From Ruminococcaceae bacterium UBA5408 (GTDB lineage Bacteria > Bacillota > Clostridia > Oscillospirales > Acutalibacteraceae), in NCBI GenBank assembly GCA_002407645.1, contig DHNU01000064.1:409-12120 (forward strand): a DNA stretch of 11,712 nt. The letters run 5' to 3'. Each line of letters starts with the position of its first letter. Positions within the stretch are counted from its first letter, which is position 1. The position numbers and the translations under genes are program-made. Shown one piece after another: positions 1 to 7,971 of the stretch. The notes under the pieces were generated by a model. The model was not told the DNA's origin. It worked only from the letters and a program-made list of their open reading frames with translations, and ran no database searches.

Positions 1-215
1 TGATTATCCGTCATTTTATACATAACTTCCTGGCTGATACCGGAACAATCAGAATTAAACACATCGTAATACTCTATTCCAGGAGTAATTACTTCATTAA
101 ATCCATGTAAAGAAAAAACACTTGACAGTGTTTTTTCAATATGCCTATGGACTAAACACTCTTCAAATAGTAAATCTTTAGTCCCTTCCGGTGTTATTTT
201 ATTATACTTTTTCAT
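1..215 (-). CDS. hisZ: ATP phosphoribosyltransferase regulatory subunit HisZ (N-terminal part, cut by window edge)
   Basis: Only the first 71 codons are inside the window; the gene runs off the left edge. The translation starts MKKYNKITPEGTKDLLFEE and continues through GFNEVITPGIEYYDVF to QEVMYKMTDN. The PEGTKDLL opening, the TPxxEYYDVF motif and the xEVMYKxTDN segment fit HisZ, the histidyl-tRNA synthetase paralogue that cannot charge tRNA and instead partners the short form of HisG in the first step of histidine synthesis. True HisS is less likely, because it usually reads PKGTxDILP and lacks YYDVF. The ATG at 215 is preceded by AGGAG (224-228) with an 8-base spacer. The gene follows polC on the same strand after 72 bases and has its own predicted promoter, so it probably opens a his operon to the left. 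That last point is inference. Confidence 0.88.
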   Translation of the reverse strand, partial: MKKYNKITPEGTKDLLFEECLVHRHIEKTLSSVFSLHGFNEVITPGIEYYDVFNSDCSGISQEVMYKMTDN

Positions 216-247
216 ACCATCAACTCCTGTACTGTGAAAGCTATCGC

Positions 248-277
248 TTTAGCGTGCTAATATAATAACACACTAAA
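248..277. promoter_or_regulatory. Inverted repeat over the hisZ -10 region, candidate operator
   Basis: The arms are TTTAGTGTG (269-277, minus strand) and CACGCTAAA (248-256), complementary at eight of nine positions plus one G-U pair in RNA. The 12-base middle holds the -10 hexamer. Its centre is near 262, so a bound dimer would block polymerase. A repressor of histidine genes is a plausible reader (a TrpR-family regulator has been proposed for his genes in Firmicutes), but the identity of the regulator is inference. Confidence 0.45.
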
Positions 278-291
278 TTATATGTTGTCAA
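262..291 (-). promoter_or_regulatory. Predicted promoter of hisZ, overlapping the polC stop codon
   Basis: On the minus strand there is a perfect -35 box TTGACA (286-291), an 18-base spacer, and an extended -10 TGT-TATTAT (hexamer at 262-267, five of six consensus bases). The polC stop codon TGA (288-290) lies inside the -35 box. The expected transcript start is near 255, giving a leader of about 40 bases before the hisZ ATG. This is the best sigma-A-type promoter in the window. Its presence suggests hisZ can be transcribed independently of the long upstream operon. Confidence 0.75.
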
Positions 292-3200
292 CCAAAAAGT
301 GACATTTGACTGCTTTCGGGAAGTCCCGCAAGAGCGCCGGCATCTCTTAAGGTTTCTATTACTGACTTAGAAACCTTTGTGCGTGTTTGTATATCGTCAA
401 TTGAAATATAGTCTCCTTTATCTTTACCTTCTGCAAGACTGTTTGCGGCAGCTTCGCCAATACCATTAAGCGAAGAAAACGGAAGCCGTATTTTACCATC
501 TTCAACCATAAACTTTTTGGCTTCCGATTTATAAATATCTACCGGAAGTACTTCTATTCCACGCGCAAGCATCTCATTTACAATTTGGAAGGTAGCATAA
601 GCGGCTTCTTCCTTGGCACTTGCTTCTTTACCTTTCATGCTTATTTCGTTCATACGGCGTCTTACCGCTTCCCTGCCGTTTGTAACAGTCGCTCCGTCAA
701 AATCTTCTCCCCGCACAGTAAAGTAGGCAGCATAATACTGAACAGGCGTATGTACTTTATACCAGCCAAGGCGTAAAGTTGAAATCATATACGCAGCGGC
801 ATGTGCTTTAGGAAACATATATTTTATTTTCATACATGAATCAAGATACCACTGCGGTACTCCATGTTCTTTCATAGCATTTATATGTTCTTGAGTTAAT
901 AGTTTCGGAGCTTTACCCTTTCGCGTAATTTCCATAATTTTAAATGCCATTTTAGGTTCTAAGCCTTTTTGCAGAAGATATGTCATAATACTGTCTCTCG
1001 TTCCTATTACTTCTGCAATCGTACATGTACCGTTCTTAATGAGCTCCTGTGCATTTCCCAACCACACGTCCGTTCCGTGTGACAAACCGGAAACTTGCAG
1101 TAAATCCGAAAAAGTCTTAGGCTGAGAGTCTATTAGCATCTGTCTGACAAAATTAGTTCCAACCTCCGGCAGAGAAAAAGTTCCCGTTTTTGAATCAATG
1201 TCTTCCGGTTTTACACCCAAAGCTTCTGTTGAAGTAAACAAAGACATAACTTCAGGGTCACTCATAGAAACTTCCATTACCGGTATTCCCGTATAGTCTT
1301 CCAAATATCTGTAAATTGTAGGAACATCATGGCCGAGCTCATCCAATTTACAAATGGTGTCATGAATAGAGTGGAAGTCGAAATGTGTAGTAATACTATC
1401 GGATTTTTGGTCATTTGCCGGCCGCTGAACCGGACAAAAGTCATATACTTCCATGCCTCTAGGAACGACAACCATGCCCCCGGGGTGCTGCCCGGTTGTA
1501 CGCTTTATACCTGTACAGCCGACCGCGAGGCGCTGTTCTTCGGCTCTGTGCATTACGATACCTTTTTCTTCAGCATATTTTTTAACGAATCCCATTGCAG
1601 TTTTATCAGCAACTGTTGCTATTGTTCCTGCCTTAAAAACATTGTCTTTTCCGAAGAGCTTTTCTGTATATCTATGTGCACTTGTTTGATATTCACCGGA
1701 AAAGTTAAGGTCAATATCAGGCGTCTTATCGCCGTCAAAACCTAAAAACGTTTCGAATGGAATGGTGTGACCGTCGCGATTATAATTCGTTCCGCATTTA
1801 GGACATTTTTTAGGCGGCAGGTCAAAACCGCTTCCATAACTGCCATCCGTTATAAATTCACTGTTCTTGCATTTTGGACAAACGTAATGAGGCGGCAGAG
1901 GGTTTACTTCTGATATTCCCGACATATTGGCAACAAAAGAAGAGCCTACAGAACCACGCGAACCAACTAAATATCCATGTGCAACCGAATCAGCAACAAG
2001 CTTTTGTGCAGTCATATACAAAATTGAAAAGCCATGCTTTGTGATAGACCCAAGTTCTCTATCAAGACGCTTTTTTACAATATCCGGTAAGGGATCGCCA
2101 TAGACTTCTTTTGCCCTTGACCATGTAATTGTTGTAAGTTGTTCTTCAGCACCTTCAATAAAAGGCGGAAACGTTCCTTCGGGAATCGGCCTGATTTCTT
2201 CTGTCATATCAGCAATTAAGTTTGTATTTTTAACAACAACTTCATACGCTTTTTCTTCACCGAGATAAGAAAATTCTTTAAGCATTTCCGCTGTAGTACG
2301 CATATAAAGGGGTGCTTGTAAACCCGAATCTTTATACCCTTGTCCAGCTTGTAAGATTTTGCGGTAATCAGCGTCTTTGGGATCCATAAAATGGACATCG
2401 CATGTTGCAACTACCGGCTTTTTCAGATATTCACCAAGTTTTACTATGGTGCGGTTAAATTCGCGTAGTTTTTCTACGTCAGGGACAAGTCCTTCACGCA
2501 CCATAAACATATTATTTCCTATAGGCTGTATTTCAAGGTAGTCATAAAAGTTTGCAATATCGCAAAGTGTTTCCCAAGGCTGTTCATTAAATATAGCTCT
2601 GTAAAGTTCTCCTGCTTCACAGGCACTTCCGATAATTAAACCTTCTCGATGCTTTATAAGTTCACTTTTAGGTATGCGGGGGTTTCTGTAAAAATATTCG
2701 AGATGCGCTTTTGATATCAGTTTATATAAATTTTTAAGCCCTATTTTATTTTTTACAAGTATAATTTGATGATATGATTTCATCTTTTTTGGATTGGCAC
2801 CCGCTAAAGAAGTATTAATATCCTTTACATTTTTTGCCTTTGTATCCTCTTTTAATCTTGATAAAAGGCAAATAAATATCTTTCCGAGTACCGCTGCATC
2901 ATCACAAGCACGGTGATGATTGAATGGATCGAGTTTTAAGTACTTTGCAACGGTATCAAGTTTACAATTTTTTATTCCTTTCAGCATGGAACGGCACATA
3001 GGAATCGTATCGATATATGTATAATTAAACTCCATGTTATTTCTTTTTGCCGCAACTCGAATAAATGAAGTATCAAAATCAGCATTATGTGCAACCAGTA
3101 CCGCATCTTCTCCGCAAAAATCATAAAATGCTTTTATGGCTTCTTTTTCGAGCGGAGCATCTTTAACCATCTCATCGGTAATTCCTGTGAGCTGTGTGAT

Positions 3201-4631
3201 TTTTTTCGGAATATGAATTTGTGGATTGACAAAAATGTCAAAGCGATCCGTAATTTCTCCGTTTTTAACTTTAACTGCTCCAATTTCAGTAATTCTTTCT
3301 TTACTGGGACTTAAGCCTGTCGTTTCAATATCGAAAGCTATAAATTCATCTTCAAACGTTTTTTGAGACTGACCTTTTACAGCAGGAACTAAATCATTTA
3401 CGAAATAGGCCTCAAGCCCGTAAATAATTTTAATATTTTTATCCTTCTTTTTTAAATCACTTGCTGTATTCATTGCATCGGGGAAAGCTTGGGCAACTCC
3501 ATGGTCAGTTATAGCAATTGCACTTTGTCCCCAATCCGCCGCACGTTTAATAAGGTCACTTGCTGAATTTATCCCATCCATACTTGACATATTTGTATGT
3601 AAATGCAGTTCAACCCTTTTAACGTCTGCTTTATCGACAACTTTAATTTGCTTTACAGTTGAGATACTCCTTGCACGCAATACGATTTCATGGTCGTATT
3701 TATCGTATTCAATATTACCGTAAGCTATAATTGACATACCTTTGGTTAGGGTATCAAGCGATTTACACTGAGGAACCATCTCAATTATTTTTATTGTCAT
3801 TGAACTTGTGTAATCTGTAATATTAATTGAAAAAATCTTTCTTTGTTTGTCCCTTGTAGTTCTTTGCTCAATAGAAAATATTTCTCCCCAAATTGTCACA
3901 CTTCCAATATCGGTGGTAACTTTACAAATTGGCGTAGGTTTGGACTTTGATGGACGTCCGTAAAACTCACGGACAGTTTCGGGTATTATAGACGGAAAAA
4001 TGGTGTTTTCATCCCTAACCTGAATGGTTTTTGGTTCTTTAACATGATTCATGCTTGATTCGTAATCTTCGACTTCTTTTATTACAGCTTCACGCTTTAA
4101 AGTTTCCCTCTGTTTCTTTTTATTTTCTATATAAATAGGATTATCGCTGTCAATTGTAAGTACTCCGTCAAACTTAACTTTAATATTTAAGCCAAATTCG
4201 TCAAATATCATTTTGGAAATAAGTTCACCTATATGATGAGCTTTTAGTAAGTCTATTCCTCCATGTAAAAGAGAAATAACCATATTATCATTTTCTAATT
4301 TAGCCGTTGAGCCTTTGAGTATACCATTTATACTGGCTTCACAGCGTTGAAGTTCAAGTACAATGCTTTGATAATATTCAGCAGTAAAACTATTCTGAGG
4401 AAAAGACGGAATTATTTGTGCCTTTGAAAGATTCAATCTTTTACAGGAAACTATGCTTTTTTCCACAGCATAAAGCACGCGGCGCTCCACCAAAGATGGA
4501 AACGCCACATTTATAGCAATTATTCTGTTTTTTGCATCAATTTTCAGTAAAGATATATTTCCTTTACTTATGCACGTGGGAAGGTTCGAAGTGTTTATGT
4601 AAGCGCCAAAAAATTCTCCAAAAGTTTTCAA
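288..4631 (-). CDS. polC: DNA polymerase III alpha subunit, PolC type (Gram-positive replicative polymerase)
   Basis: A 1447-residue protein, the usual size for PolC, which synthesises DNA at the replication fork. Domains in order are: N-terminal domain and OB fold (about 235-325); PHP domain starting at HLHTNMSSMDG (343-353) with ITDHG near 374-378; an inserted DEDDh proofreading exonuclease (FDIETTGL 433-440, AHNADFD 514-520, HRACDDA 573-579); the rest of PHP; a four-cysteine zinc-binding segment (C918, C921, C943, C946); and the catalytic core with PDIDLNFSG (D972, D974) and KLDELGHD (D1097). The C-terminus ends QMSLFG, a sliding-clamp-binding motif. All catalytic residues are present. The start is TTG at 4631, with AAAGGA at 4642-4647 as ribosome binding site, 14 bases after ispG. 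It is the last gene of the operon and has no terminator before hisZ. Confidence 0.98.
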   Translation of the reverse strand: MKTFGEFFGAYINTSNLPTCISKGNISLLKIDAKNRIIAINVAFPSLVERRVLYAVEKSIVSCKRLNLSKAQIIPSFPQNSFTAEYYQSIVLELQRCEASINGILKGSTAKLENDNMVISLLHGGIDLLKAHHIGELISKMIFDEFGLNIKVKFDGVLTIDSDNPIYIENKKKQRETLKREAVIKEVEDYESSMNHVKEPKTIQVRDENTIFPSIIPETVREFYGRPSKSKPTPICKVTTDIGSVTIWGEIFSIEQRTTRDKQRKIFSINITDYTSSMTIKIIEMVPQCKSLDTLTKGMSIIAYGNIEYDKYDHEIVLRARSISTVKQIKVVDKADVKRVELHLHTNMSSMDGINSASDLIKRAADWGQSAIAITDHGVAQAFPDAMNTASDLKKKDKNIKIIYGLEAYFVNDLVPAVKGQSQKTFEDEFIAFDIETTGLSPSKERITEIGAVKVKNGEITDRFDIFVNPQIHIPKKITQLTGITDEMVKDAPLEKEAIKAFYDFCGEDAVLVAHNADFDTSFIRVAAKRNNMEFNYTYIDTIPMCRSMLKGIKNCKLDTVAKYLKLDPFNHHRACDDAAVLGKIFICLLSRLKEDTKAKNVKDINTSLAGANPKKMKSYHQIILVKNKIGLKNLYKLISKAHLEYFYRNPRIPKSELIKHREGLIIGSACEAGELYRAIFNEQPWETLCDIANFYDYLEIQPIGNNMFMVREGLVPDVEKLREFNRTIVKLGEYLKKPVVATCDVHFMDPKDADYRKILQAGQGYKDSGLQAPLYMRTTAEMLKEFSYLGEEKAYEVVVKNTNLIADMTEEIRPIPEGTFPPFIEGAEEQLTTITWSRAKEVYGDPLPDIVKKRLDRELGSITKHGFSILYMTAQKLVADSVAHGYLVGSRGSVGSSFVANMSGISEVNPLPPHYVCPKCKNSEFITDGSYGSGFDLPPKKCPKCGTNYNRDGHTIPFETFLGFDGDKTPDIDLNFSGEYQTSAHRYTEKLFGKDNVFKAGTIATVADKTAMGFVKKYAEEKGIVMHRAEEQRLAVGCTGIKRTTGQHPGGMVVVPRGMEVYDFCPVQRPANDQKSDSITTHFDFHSIHDTICKLDELGHDVPTIYRYLEDYTGIPVMEVSMSDPEVMSLFTSTEALGVKPEDIDSKTGTFSLPEVGTNFVRQMLIDSQPKTFSDLLQVSGLSHGTDVWLGNAQELIKNGTCTIAEVIGTRDSIMTYLLQKGLEPKMAFKIMEITRKGKAPKLLTQEHINAMKEHGVPQWYLDSCMKIKYMFPKAHAAAYMISTLRLGWYKVHTPVQYYAAYFTVRGEDFDGATVTNGREAVRRRMNEISMKGKEASAKEEAAYATFQIVNEMLARGIEVLPVDIYKSEAKKFMVEDGKIRLPFSSLNGIGEAAANSLAEGKDKGDYISIDDIQTRTKVSKSVIETLRDAGALAGLPESSQMSLFG

Positions 4632-4645
4632 TAGGAATTCATCCT

Positions 4646-5689
4646 TTACATTTTTTCTATCTCATCTATTAAACAATCTATCAATTCGTTTTCAGGCACT
4701 TTTTTTAATATTTTGCCTTTTTTAAATAGTAATCCAACACCGTCCCCACCAGCAATGCCTATATCAGCTTCACGGGCTTCTCCGGGACCATTTACAGCAC
4801 ATCCCATTACTGCAACCTTAATATTTTTTTTACAGCCCTTTAATTTTCGTTCAACTTCGTCAGCTATTCCTATTAAATCTATTCTTGTTCTTCCACATGT
4901 TGGACAAGATATCAACTGAACACCTTGAGTGTTTAAATTCAGTGCCTTTAAAATATCATAGGCGGCTGAAACTTCTTTTATTGGATCTGCGGTTAAGGAT
5001 ACTCGAATTGTATCGCCTATACCGCGCTGTAAAAGAGAACCAATACCTATAGCAGACTTTATAATTCCCATGTGTTCCGTTCCCGCCTCTGTTACGCCGA
5101 GGTGTAGAGGATAGTCACATCTTTCCGATACTAATTCATATGATTTTATCATTGTATTAACATCTGATGACTTTATTGAGATAACAATATCATTGAAGTC
5201 AAATTTTTCAAGAAGTGATACATGGTACATTGCACTTTCAACAAGCGCTTGGGGTGTAGGTGAACCGTACTTTGCAAGAATATCTTTTTCTACGGAACCG
5301 GAATTAACTCCTATGCGAATAGGTATCTTATGCAGTTTACAAGCATCAGCTACTGCTTTTACCTTATCGTCCGAACCGATATTTCCTGGGTTAATTCGTA
5401 TTTTATCTATTCCTGCGGCTACTGCTTCTATTGCCAAACGATAATCAAAGTGGATATCTGCAACTAAAGGTATATTAACTGCATTTTTTATTGCCGGTAT
5501 TAATTTTATCGCATCCATATTTGGGATTGCGGCTCTGATAATGTCACAGCCGGCTTTTTCAAGTTCTACCGCTTGGCGGACACTACCCTCGATATCTGTT
5601 GAAGGTGTATTCAGCATAGACTGAACGGAAATTTTTGAATCTCCCCCAATCGGCAGTTTTCCAACATAAATTTTCTTTGTATTTTTCAT
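4646..5689 (-). CDS. ispG: 4-hydroxy-3-methylbut-2-enyl diphosphate (HMBPP) synthase, flavodoxin/ferredoxin-dependent
   Basis: A cytosolic 4Fe-4S enzyme of 347 residues that converts methylerythritol cyclodiphosphate to HMBPP, the penultimate step of the MEP isoprenoid pathway. The N-terminal TIM-barrel opens with VQSMLNTPSTD (22-32) and includes VADIHFDYRLA (76-86), IRINPGNIG (97-105) and LHLGVTEAG (195-203). The C-terminal cluster-binding domain has CPTCGRT (C262, C265) and MGCAVNGPGEAREADIG, which supplies C297 and the glutamate ligand E304. The spacing of these four ligands matches the E. coli enzyme, so the protein should be active. The ATG overlaps the rseP stop by one base (TAATG), which suggests translational coupling. 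The ribosome binding site is weak (GGCGG), consistent with coupling. It shares its operon with dxr, an earlier enzyme of the same pathway. Confidence 0.97.
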   Translation of the reverse strand: MKNTKKIYVGKLPIGGDSKISVQSMLNTPSTDIEGSVRQAVELEKAGCDIIRAAIPNMDAIKLIPAIKNAVNIPLVADIHFDYRLAIEAVAAGIDKIRINPGNIGSDDKVKAVADACKLHKIPIRIGVNSGSVEKDILAKYGSPTPQALVESAMYHVSLLEKFDFNDIVISIKSSDVNTMIKSYELVSERCDYPLHLGVTEAGTEHMGIIKSAIGIGSLLQRGIGDTIRVSLTADPIKEVSAAYDILKALNLNTQGVQLISCPTCGRTRIDLIGIADEVERKLKGCKKNIKVAVMGCAVNGPGEAREADIGIAGGDGVGLLFKKGKILKKVPENELIDCLIDEIEKM

Positions 5690-6759
5690 TATCCGCCAAA
5701 CCCCTTGCCGGTAATAAGCCGCATTATATCGTTAAAAGTAATTATTATCATAAATCCTATAAGAAGGCAAAAACCTGCTGCATTAACCCATCCCTCATAT
5801 TTAGGATTAATTGGTTTACGCCGTATTGCCTCAACTATTAAAAACAAAAGTCTACCTCCGTCAAGCGCAGGGAAAGGCAATAAATTTACAACTCCCAGGT
5901 TGACGGTAATCATCATCATTATCATTAAAATATTATTAAGTGCTGAAATGAAACTCTGTTGTAAACCTATAGTCGCCGCCTGCCCTATTACGCTTGCCGC
6001 ACCAACCGGGCCTGCCATATCATTCATGCCGAATTTGCCTGAAACAATTCCTGCAAGGCTGTACCAAACCATTCGGACTGTTGAAGCAGTATCTTGAAAT
6101 GATTTCGCTATAAGATTTGGAAAATTCTTTTTTATAGGCTTAACGTAAAAATCAAGCATCAGAATCTTTTTTCCGTCCATTTCTTTAGAATTGAGTTTTA
6201 CGTTATCAAAATTTAATGATTTATCGTTGCGCCGCACTTGAATATCTATACTGTCCGGGTTAGCAGTAGCAAGTGCGAAGTTTAAATCACGGTCACCGTG
6301 AATTTTATAACCGTCAATATTTGTAAATTCATCTCCAACTTTCAGTCCGGCGGATTGTAGCGCAGAATGTTCAGTAAATTTCGCAATTGTAGTCGAAGAA
6401 AATGCAGGTTGTTGAGCTAAAATAATCATCATAAGAATAAGTCCAAGCACCATGTTCATAACCGCGCCCATAACTACAACCAGTATTCTTTTCCATACCG
6501 GTCTGTTATTAAATGCACGGTTATCAGAACTATCCTCATCTTCACCTTCCATTGCGCAAAATCCGCCTATAGGAAATAAACGCAATGAGTACTTTGTTTC
6601 ACCCTTACCAAAATGAAATAAAGTTGGACCCATGCCTATTGCAAATTCATTAACTTTAATACCGGATAATTTAGCCATAAAAAAATGACCAAATTCATGA
6701 ATAAAAATAATAAAACTAAAAAGCAAAATTGCAATAATTATAATTAATACCTTAGTAAT
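5689..6759 (-). CDS. rseP: RIP (site-2) zinc metalloprotease RseP/RasP, probable ATT start
   Basis: A membrane-embedded protease that cuts transmembrane substrates such as anti-sigma factors and signal-peptide remnants. It shows the zinc motif HEFGH (H21, E22, H25 from the ATT start), then EFAIGMGP, PIGGFCAMEGEDE, a membrane helix after RPVWKR, a PDZ domain around AGLKVGDEFTNIDG, and the second active-site motif NLLPFPALDGGR near 291-302 with the zinc-binding aspartate (about D300), followed by a last membrane helix. No ATG or GTG lies at a suitable place. The first conventional start, TTG at 6726, has no ribosome binding site and would cut the first membrane helix, leaving nine residues before HExxH. 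A strong GAGGTGAT (6763-6770) sits 7 bases before ATT at 6759 (counted from GAGG), giving 356 residues and the normal N-terminus. ATT at 6762 is less well spaced. Family assignment is certain; the start is inferred. Confidence 0.93.
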   Translation of the reverse strand: MTKVLIIIIAILLFSFIIFIHEFGHFFMAKLSGIKVNEFAIGMGPTLFHFGKGETKYSLRLFPIGGFCAMEGEDEDSSDNRAFNNRPVWKRILVVVMGAVMNMVLGLILMMIILAQQPAFSSTTIAKFTEHSALQSAGLKVGDEFTNIDGYKIHGDRDLNFALATANPDSIDIQVRRNDKSLNFDNVKLNSKEMDGKKILMLDFYVKPIKKNFPNLIAKSFQDTASTVRMVWYSLAGIVSGKFGMNDMAGPVGAASVIGQAATIGLQQSFISALNNILMIMMMITVNLGVVNLLPFPALDGGRLLFLIVEAIRRKPINPKYEGWVNAAGFCLLIGFMIIITFNDIMRLITGKGFGG

Positions 6760-6762
6760 AAT

Positions 6763-6770
6763 ATCACCTC
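6763..6770 (-). promoter_or_regulatory. Strong ribosome binding site that decides the rseP start
   Basis: GAGGTGAT on the minus strand is complementary over all eight bases to the 3' end of 16S rRNA. It overlaps the dxr stop codon (TGA, 6769-6771). Among in-frame codons at usable distance only ATT, ATT and ACT occur, so it points to the ATT at 6759 as the initiation codon. Confidence 0.75.
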
Positions 6771-7926
6771 ATAAATCTTTTGCGCATTCTAAAACAAAAT
6801 TTCGCGCTGTATTGTCTGCCTTTATAATATCATTAACTGATTTAATGCTTTCGACGTCAATCTGATTTTTCATAGCGCTGTAAACAAGTTCTCCTATTTG
6901 GGTAAAAGAGATTTTATTATTCAAAAATAATTTTACAGCTTCCTCATTAGCACCGTTTGCCGCAGCAGGAGCAAGACCGCCGCGTTTAATTGCATCTTTA
7001 CAAGCTCTGAGGCAGGTAAATGTTTTATCATCAGGCTTATAAAAAGTCAATTTGCCATATTCGGTTAAATCAAGTTGACTTACAGGTGATTCAAATCTTT
7101 GCGGAAATGTCACTGCATACTGAATAGGTATCCTCATGTCCGGCAAGCCCATCTGAGCAATAACTGAATTATCAACATATTCAATCATTGAATGTACGAC
7201 ACTTTCACGATGAACTACAACCGAAATTTTAGATGCGGGCATATTGAATAGCCAAGAAGCCTCAATTATTTCAAGCCCCTTGTTCATCATCGTAGCAGAG
7301 TCGATTGTAACTTTTGCACCCATATTCCAATTCGGGTGTTTTAAAGCCTGTTGAGGAGTTACATTTTTTAATTCATTAAAGCTCTTTCCAAAAAAAGGTC
7401 CACCGGAAGCTGTTAAAATTAAACGCTTCAGGGACTTTTTTTCAGGACACCCCTGTAAGCATTGAAAAATTGCAGAGTGTTCACTATCAACAGGAATAAT
7501 ACTTACATTATTTTTACGTGCTGCATCCATAACAAGTGCACCACCTGCAACAAGTGTTTCTTTGTTGGCAAGTGCTACATCTTTTTTTGCCTTAATTGCT
7601 GTCAAAGTAGGAATTAATCCTACCATACCCACAACTGAATTCACTATTAAATCTGCGCTTTTAATTGAAGCGGCTTCACAAAGACCATCCATCCCTGTGA
7701 CTACTTTAACCGGCATATCGGCTATTGAAGCTTTTAATTTTTTTGCAGCATCTACATTAAATACCGCTGCAATTTCAGGTTTAAACTCCCTGATTTGTTC
7801 TTCTAAAAGATTAATGTTTGAGTTTGCAGCCAAAGCACAGACCTTTATGTTAAGCTTTCGTACTACATCAAGAGTCTGTGTTCCTATAGAACCTGTCGAA
7901 CCCAAAATTGAAAGGTATCTTTTCAT
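6769..7926 (-). CDS. dxr: 1-deoxy-D-xylulose 5-phosphate reductoisomerase
   Basis: Carries out the first committed step of the MEP isoprenoid pathway, an NADPH-dependent rearrangement and reduction of DXP to MEP in the cytosol. At 385 residues it has normal length. The NADPH-binding loop is ILGSTGSIGTQTL (7-19). Further signatures are ANKETLVAGG (120-129), VDSEHSA with metal ligands D147 and E149, LTASGGPF (171-178), HPNWNMGAKVTIDSATMMNK (197-216) leading to GLE with ligand E219, and HRESVVHSM (239-247). The start is ATG at 7926 with a modest GGTGA 7 bases upstream. It follows cdsA after 45 bases, the longest gap inside the operon, and its TGA stop lies inside the ribosome binding site of rseP, in the same reading frame as rseP. 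Confidence 0.98.
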   Translation of the reverse strand: MKRYLSILGSTGSIGTQTLDVVRKLNIKVCALAANSNINLLEEQIREFKPEIAAVFNVDAAKKLKASIADMPVKVVTGMDGLCEAASIKSADLIVNSVVGMVGLIPTLTAIKAKKDVALANKETLVAGGALVMDAARKNNVSIIPVDSEHSAIFQCLQGCPEKKSLKRLILTASGGPFFGKSFNELKNVTPQQALKHPNWNMGAKVTIDSATMMNKGLEIIEASWLFNMPASKISVVVHRESVVHSMIEYVDNSVIAQMGLPDMRIPIQYAVTFPQRFESPVSQLDLTEYGKLTFYKPDDKTFTCLRACKDAIKRGGLAPAAANGANEEAVKLFLNNKISFTQIGELVYSAMKNQIDVESIKSVNDIIKADNTARNFVLECAKDL

Positions 7927-7971
7927 TATTATTCACCATTTTGCTGTTTTATTGCATTAACTTATAATTTT

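Noticed and set aside
1..215. Reading the left-edge gene as histidyl-tRNA synthetase (hisS)
   Set aside because: The visible part has PEGTKDLL and EYYDVF, which fit HisZ better than HisS. The decisive C-terminal region is outside the window.
1329..1745. Plus-strand open frame of 138 codons inside polC
   Set aside because: It lies wholly opposite the catalytic core of polC, has no ribosome binding site, and its translation looks like an antisense shadow.
5705..6097. Plus-strand open frame of 130 codons inside rseP
   Set aside because: Antisense to the conserved C-terminal half of rseP. Its runs of Ile are the mirror of Met/Asn/Ile codons on the coding strand; no ribosome binding site or promoter is seen.
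7562..7960. Plus-strand open frame of 132 codons over dxr
   Set aside because: Antisense shadow of a gene with all catalytic motifs intact; nothing protein-like in the composition.
7927..7971. The 45-base gap between cdsA and dxr as a promoter or terminator site
   Set aside because: No stem with a T tract and no paired -35/-10 boxes; it reads as a plain AT-rich spacer with a weak ribosome binding site.
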